Below are positions 62,214 to 64,000 of a DNA stretch of 64,000 nt, piece after piece. The notes under the pieces were generated by a model. The model ran no database searches and was not told the DNA's origin. It saw only the letters and a list, made by a program, of their open reading frames with translations. The stretch lies in contig CADAQX010000003.1 of NCBI GenBank assembly GCA_902790215.1, positions 1 through 64,000 of the forward strand. The letters run 5' to 3'. Each line of letters starts with the position of its first letter. Position 1 is the stretch's first letter. The translations under genes were made by a program, and so were the position numbers. Source of the DNA: an uncultured Bacteroidota bacterium. Lineage in GTDB: Bacteria; Bacteroidota; Bacteroidia; Bacteroidales; P3.

Positions 62214-62708
62214 TTACAGGTTGTTTTGCTTTTTGATGTCTTGCAGGAATTCGGGCAAGCCTTGGGGGCAGGAGGCGAGAGGCAGGACAACACCGACTCT
62301 TGGCGAGCGCATCAGGTAGATGTTGGTCTTGGTGAAATGGATGGCTGTTAGCTGTTTGTAGGCGATGTTGGCATTTGCGTTGGAAGTCGATTGCTCGTAG
62401 TGGTCGTCGAAGAAAAGGATGGTCTGCTCAGAGCCTTCTTTTACGACATATTGACGGTAGTATCTTTTGGCCGTGCGGCCAACGCCGAATGTGAACAGCC
62501 ATACGCAGACGAGCATTCCCACTAAAAAGCCCACGGCTCTGGGTACATTGGTGCCTGTCACAAAGTCGTTGATGGCATATGCCAGTATAAGCAAGCCGCA
62601 CACAATGATGATGGCCATGTTCTTCTTGTTGCTGTGAGCGACAAAGCGGCTGAACCGCACAAATTCCTCTTCGGTGAGAGCTGTCTTTACGCTGTATAGG
62701 GGTTCCAT
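62214..62708 (-). CDS. YcxB-like membrane protein
   Basis: 164 residues. Two hydrophobic segments (~32-50 and ~58-75) and a C-terminal domain with EGSEQTILFFDDHYEQST ... YKQLTAIHFTKTNIYLM, the pattern of the YcxB-like C-terminal domain. Function unknown. Lies 12 nt downstream of the lipoprotein gene on the same strand, so the two are probably co-transcribed. Confidence 0.65.
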   Translation of the reverse strand: MEPLYSVKTALTEEEFVRFSRFVAHSNKKNMAIIIVCGLLILAYAINDFVTGTNVPRAVGFLVGMLVCVWLFTFGVGRTAKRYYRQYVVKEGSEQTILFFDDHYEQSTSNANANIAYKQLTAIHFTKTNIYLMRSPRVGVVLPLASCPQGLPEFLQDIKKQNNL

Positions 62709-62720
62709 AGGATGTATTGT

Positions 62721-63548
62721 TTATTGAATGGTGATTGTCAGTTTGTAATATACGGGTGTGCCGCGTGGGGCAAGGGTTGTGGGTTTGTAGCCACCTACCC
62801 ATCCCCATTGGCTGTTGCCATTGGAAACGGCTTTGACAAGCAGTTCGTTGTCGCTTATCCAGCAGAGGTTGAAGTCGCAGTCTTCATTCCAGCGATAGTC
62901 GAGATAGTGGCACAGCGGAATCATGTGGTGTGCCGAACTGTTATAGTAATAGAACCACAGCGAGCCGTGGAAGTCACAGTCGTGTCCCTCCTGCCCGACG
63001 AATATGCGGTTTGTCCCATAGGTGCGAGTCTCGGACTGCATGAAAGTGGTGTCGATGAGGTGGTCTTCGGTCATCATGAACGACTCGTTGGTCAAGGGGG
63101 CGTACATGACAAACTCGTATTGCTTGGTTTGGGGGAAGTGGTAGATGGGGCGGCAAGATTTGCGCATCTCCTGTAGTATTTCGCTGCTGTCGTAGTCGTA
63201 GCCTCTTATTATATCATACCGCCTTGAGGCGGGATTGGATAGTTCGTATAGTTCGGCATACAGAGTGCTGTTGGTGTCCACGGGGATGGGCTGTAGGGTA
63301 TAGCGGTCAGTTAGCAGTTGCTCATACTGCTTTTGCGTGATTTGCTCGGGGATGATGGCTATGCGGTTGTCGGCGGAGAAGGTGGAATAGCCGTTGATAG
63401 AGTCCACCTTGAAGTTCTCGTCATCGGCTGCAATGTACTCTTGGACATTGGCAAAATCGATTGCAGTGAGACGTTGTGCCCCATTTTTGCAGGCAGTTGT
63501 CAACCCGATGGCGCACACAATGGTGCTGAGAATAAATAATTTCTTCAT
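62721..63548 (-). CDS. Lipoprotein of unknown function
   Basis: 275 residues from the ATG at 63548, which opens a lipoprotein signal (MKKLFILSTIVCAIGLTTAC). The mature part has many aromatic and acidic residues (HGSLWFYYYNSSAHHM, CHYLDYRWNEDCDFNLCW). No family recognised. Confidence 0.68.
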   Translation of the reverse strand: MKKLFILSTIVCAIGLTTACKNGAQRLTAIDFANVQEYIAADDENFKVDSINGYSTFSADNRIAIIPEQITQKQYEQLLTDRYTLQPIPVDTNSTLYAELYELSNPASRRYDIIRGYDYDSSEILQEMRKSCRPIYHFPQTKQYEFVMYAPLTNESFMMTEDHLIDTTFMQSETRTYGTNRIFVGQEGHDCDFHGSLWFYYYNSSAHHMIPLCHYLDYRWNEDCDFNLCWISDNELLVKAVSNGNSQWGWVGGYKPTTLAPRGTPVYYKLTITIQ

Positions 63549-63626
63549 AATGTAAGAATATCTTGATTTATAACGCATATTGTCGTGTTTTATTGTGTTA
63601 TATAGAGAGACTCAATCGGAGGGATG

Positions 63627-63671
63627 CAAAAAGGGCTTTGTGTTTCCCAAAAGAGAAGGCACAAAGCCCTA
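63627..63671 (-). terminator. Terminator of the edge gene
   Basis: Perfect 11-bp stem AGGGCTTTGTG (63632-63642) / CACAAAGCCCT (63660-63670) with a T-run on the minus strand. Confidence 0.8.
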
Positions 63672-63680
63672 TGGTAGTGT

Positions 63681-64000
63681 TTACCGCAGCAATGAAGAGA
63701 TGCTGGCGACCTCATTGCCAGTAAGTGTGACCACGGGACTGGTGGGCTCCATTTGGGAGGTGTCCCGGTGTCCGGATTGTAGCAGGGCAAAGTCCATGTC
63801 TCTACTATAGACTATACGGAGTACTGAGTTGGAACTCGGTATTGGACAGAGGGTTTTCAATGCGTCGGTTTTGCCGCTATTGAGCACCTCGGAGCAGTAT
63901 CGAAAGTCTTCTGCGGACAGGTATAGTGTTCTGTCTCGCATGGGAGAGTTGGTGGGAAGGTAGTGGTAGTGCCATAAAGTATGGGTGGCACAGAGTATCG
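63681..64000 (-). CDS. 3' end of a gene running off the window
   Basis: The frame ends at 63681 and stays open to the last base of the window, so the ATG at 63941 is probably not the true start. Visible C-terminal residues include MRDRTLYLSAEDFRYCSEVL and VVTLTGNEVASISSLL. A strong terminator follows, which supports a real gene. Family not recognised. Confidence 0.55.
   Translation of the reverse strand, partial: ILCATHTLWHYHYLPTNSPMRDRTLYLSAEDFRYCSEVLNSGKTDALKTLCPIPSSNSVLRIVYSRDMDFALLQSGHRDTSQMEPTSPVVTLTGNEVASISSLLR

Overview
The window looks like a chromosome segment from an uncultured anaerobic gut or oral member of the Bacteroidales. Promoters are of the Bacteroidota type (a -33 TTTG element and a -7 TAnnTTTG element, most often TATCTTTG), and start codons mostly lack a Shine-Dalgarno sequence. 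Surface proteins carry lipoprotein signals or C-terminal type IX secretion (T9SS) sorting domains. Class III (oxygen-sensitive) ribonucleotide reductase and tryptophanase fit an anaerobic life. No rRNA, tRNA or CRISPR array was recognised.

Layout. 1-5.2 kb: the 3' part of tryptophanase, a DUF285-repeat lipoprotein, a frameshifted LuxR-type regulator and a RelE/ParE-type toxin-antitoxin pair. 5.2-9.1 kb: a frameshifted outer-membrane beta-barrel gene, a CPBP membrane protease sharing its C-terminal tail, and a lipoprotein. 9.1-20.3 kb: a defence island. It holds a truncated phosphoribosyltransferase, a three-gene DUF3791/DUF3990 module bracketed by 75-bp repeats, a YhcG-type nuclease gene with an amber codon, an AT-rich nuclease + ATPase pair, and a restriction-modification operon (two methyltransferase-like genes, a small toxin-antitoxin-like pair and a GIY-YIG/SF2-helicase restriction enzyme). 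An elaborate RNA structure precedes the first methyltransferase.

20.3-28 kb: ogt, an intact paralogue of the beta-barrel gene, then on the minus strand comF, queA, pssA and a TPR/OmpA-like lipoprotein. 28.4-32 kb: an AddB-like nuclease and a sugar nucleotidyltransferase. 32.3-38.6 kb: an exopolysaccharide operon (Wza-like, Wzc-like with a (Tyr-Gly)16 tail, RmlA, RmlC, RmlD, a hexapeptide acetyltransferase; no rmlB in the window). 38.6-45.2 kb: an exported protein, a modular lipoprotein and a giant BspA-like T9SS protein with 12 InlB-like repeats. 45.6-49.7 kb: a patatin-like lipase and a cobalamin-riboswitch-controlled T9SS surface protein. 49.8-56.1 kb: nrdD-nrdG, then a ferritin-like / glutathione peroxidase / OhrR-type regulator / radical SAM / DUF2400 cluster. 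56.4-64 kb: a T9SS subtilase operon with a fimbrillin-like lipoprotein and a 63-residue protein, then minus-strand genes of unknown role.

A roughly 270-320 bp noncoding repeat occurs three times (28.1, 45.3, 61.9 kb). The most unusual signals are: the RNA switch-like leader at 14.46-14.61 kb; identical 17-nt + 8-nt motifs upstream of the two paralogous beta-barrel genes; the repeat-bracketed DUF3990 trio; the CPBP gene bracketed by a 31-bp coding repeat; and the AT-rich nuclease-ATPase pair. Three reading-frame lesions (near 3,978 and 6,421, and at 10,711) may be real decay or assembly errors and cannot be told apart from the sequence alone.
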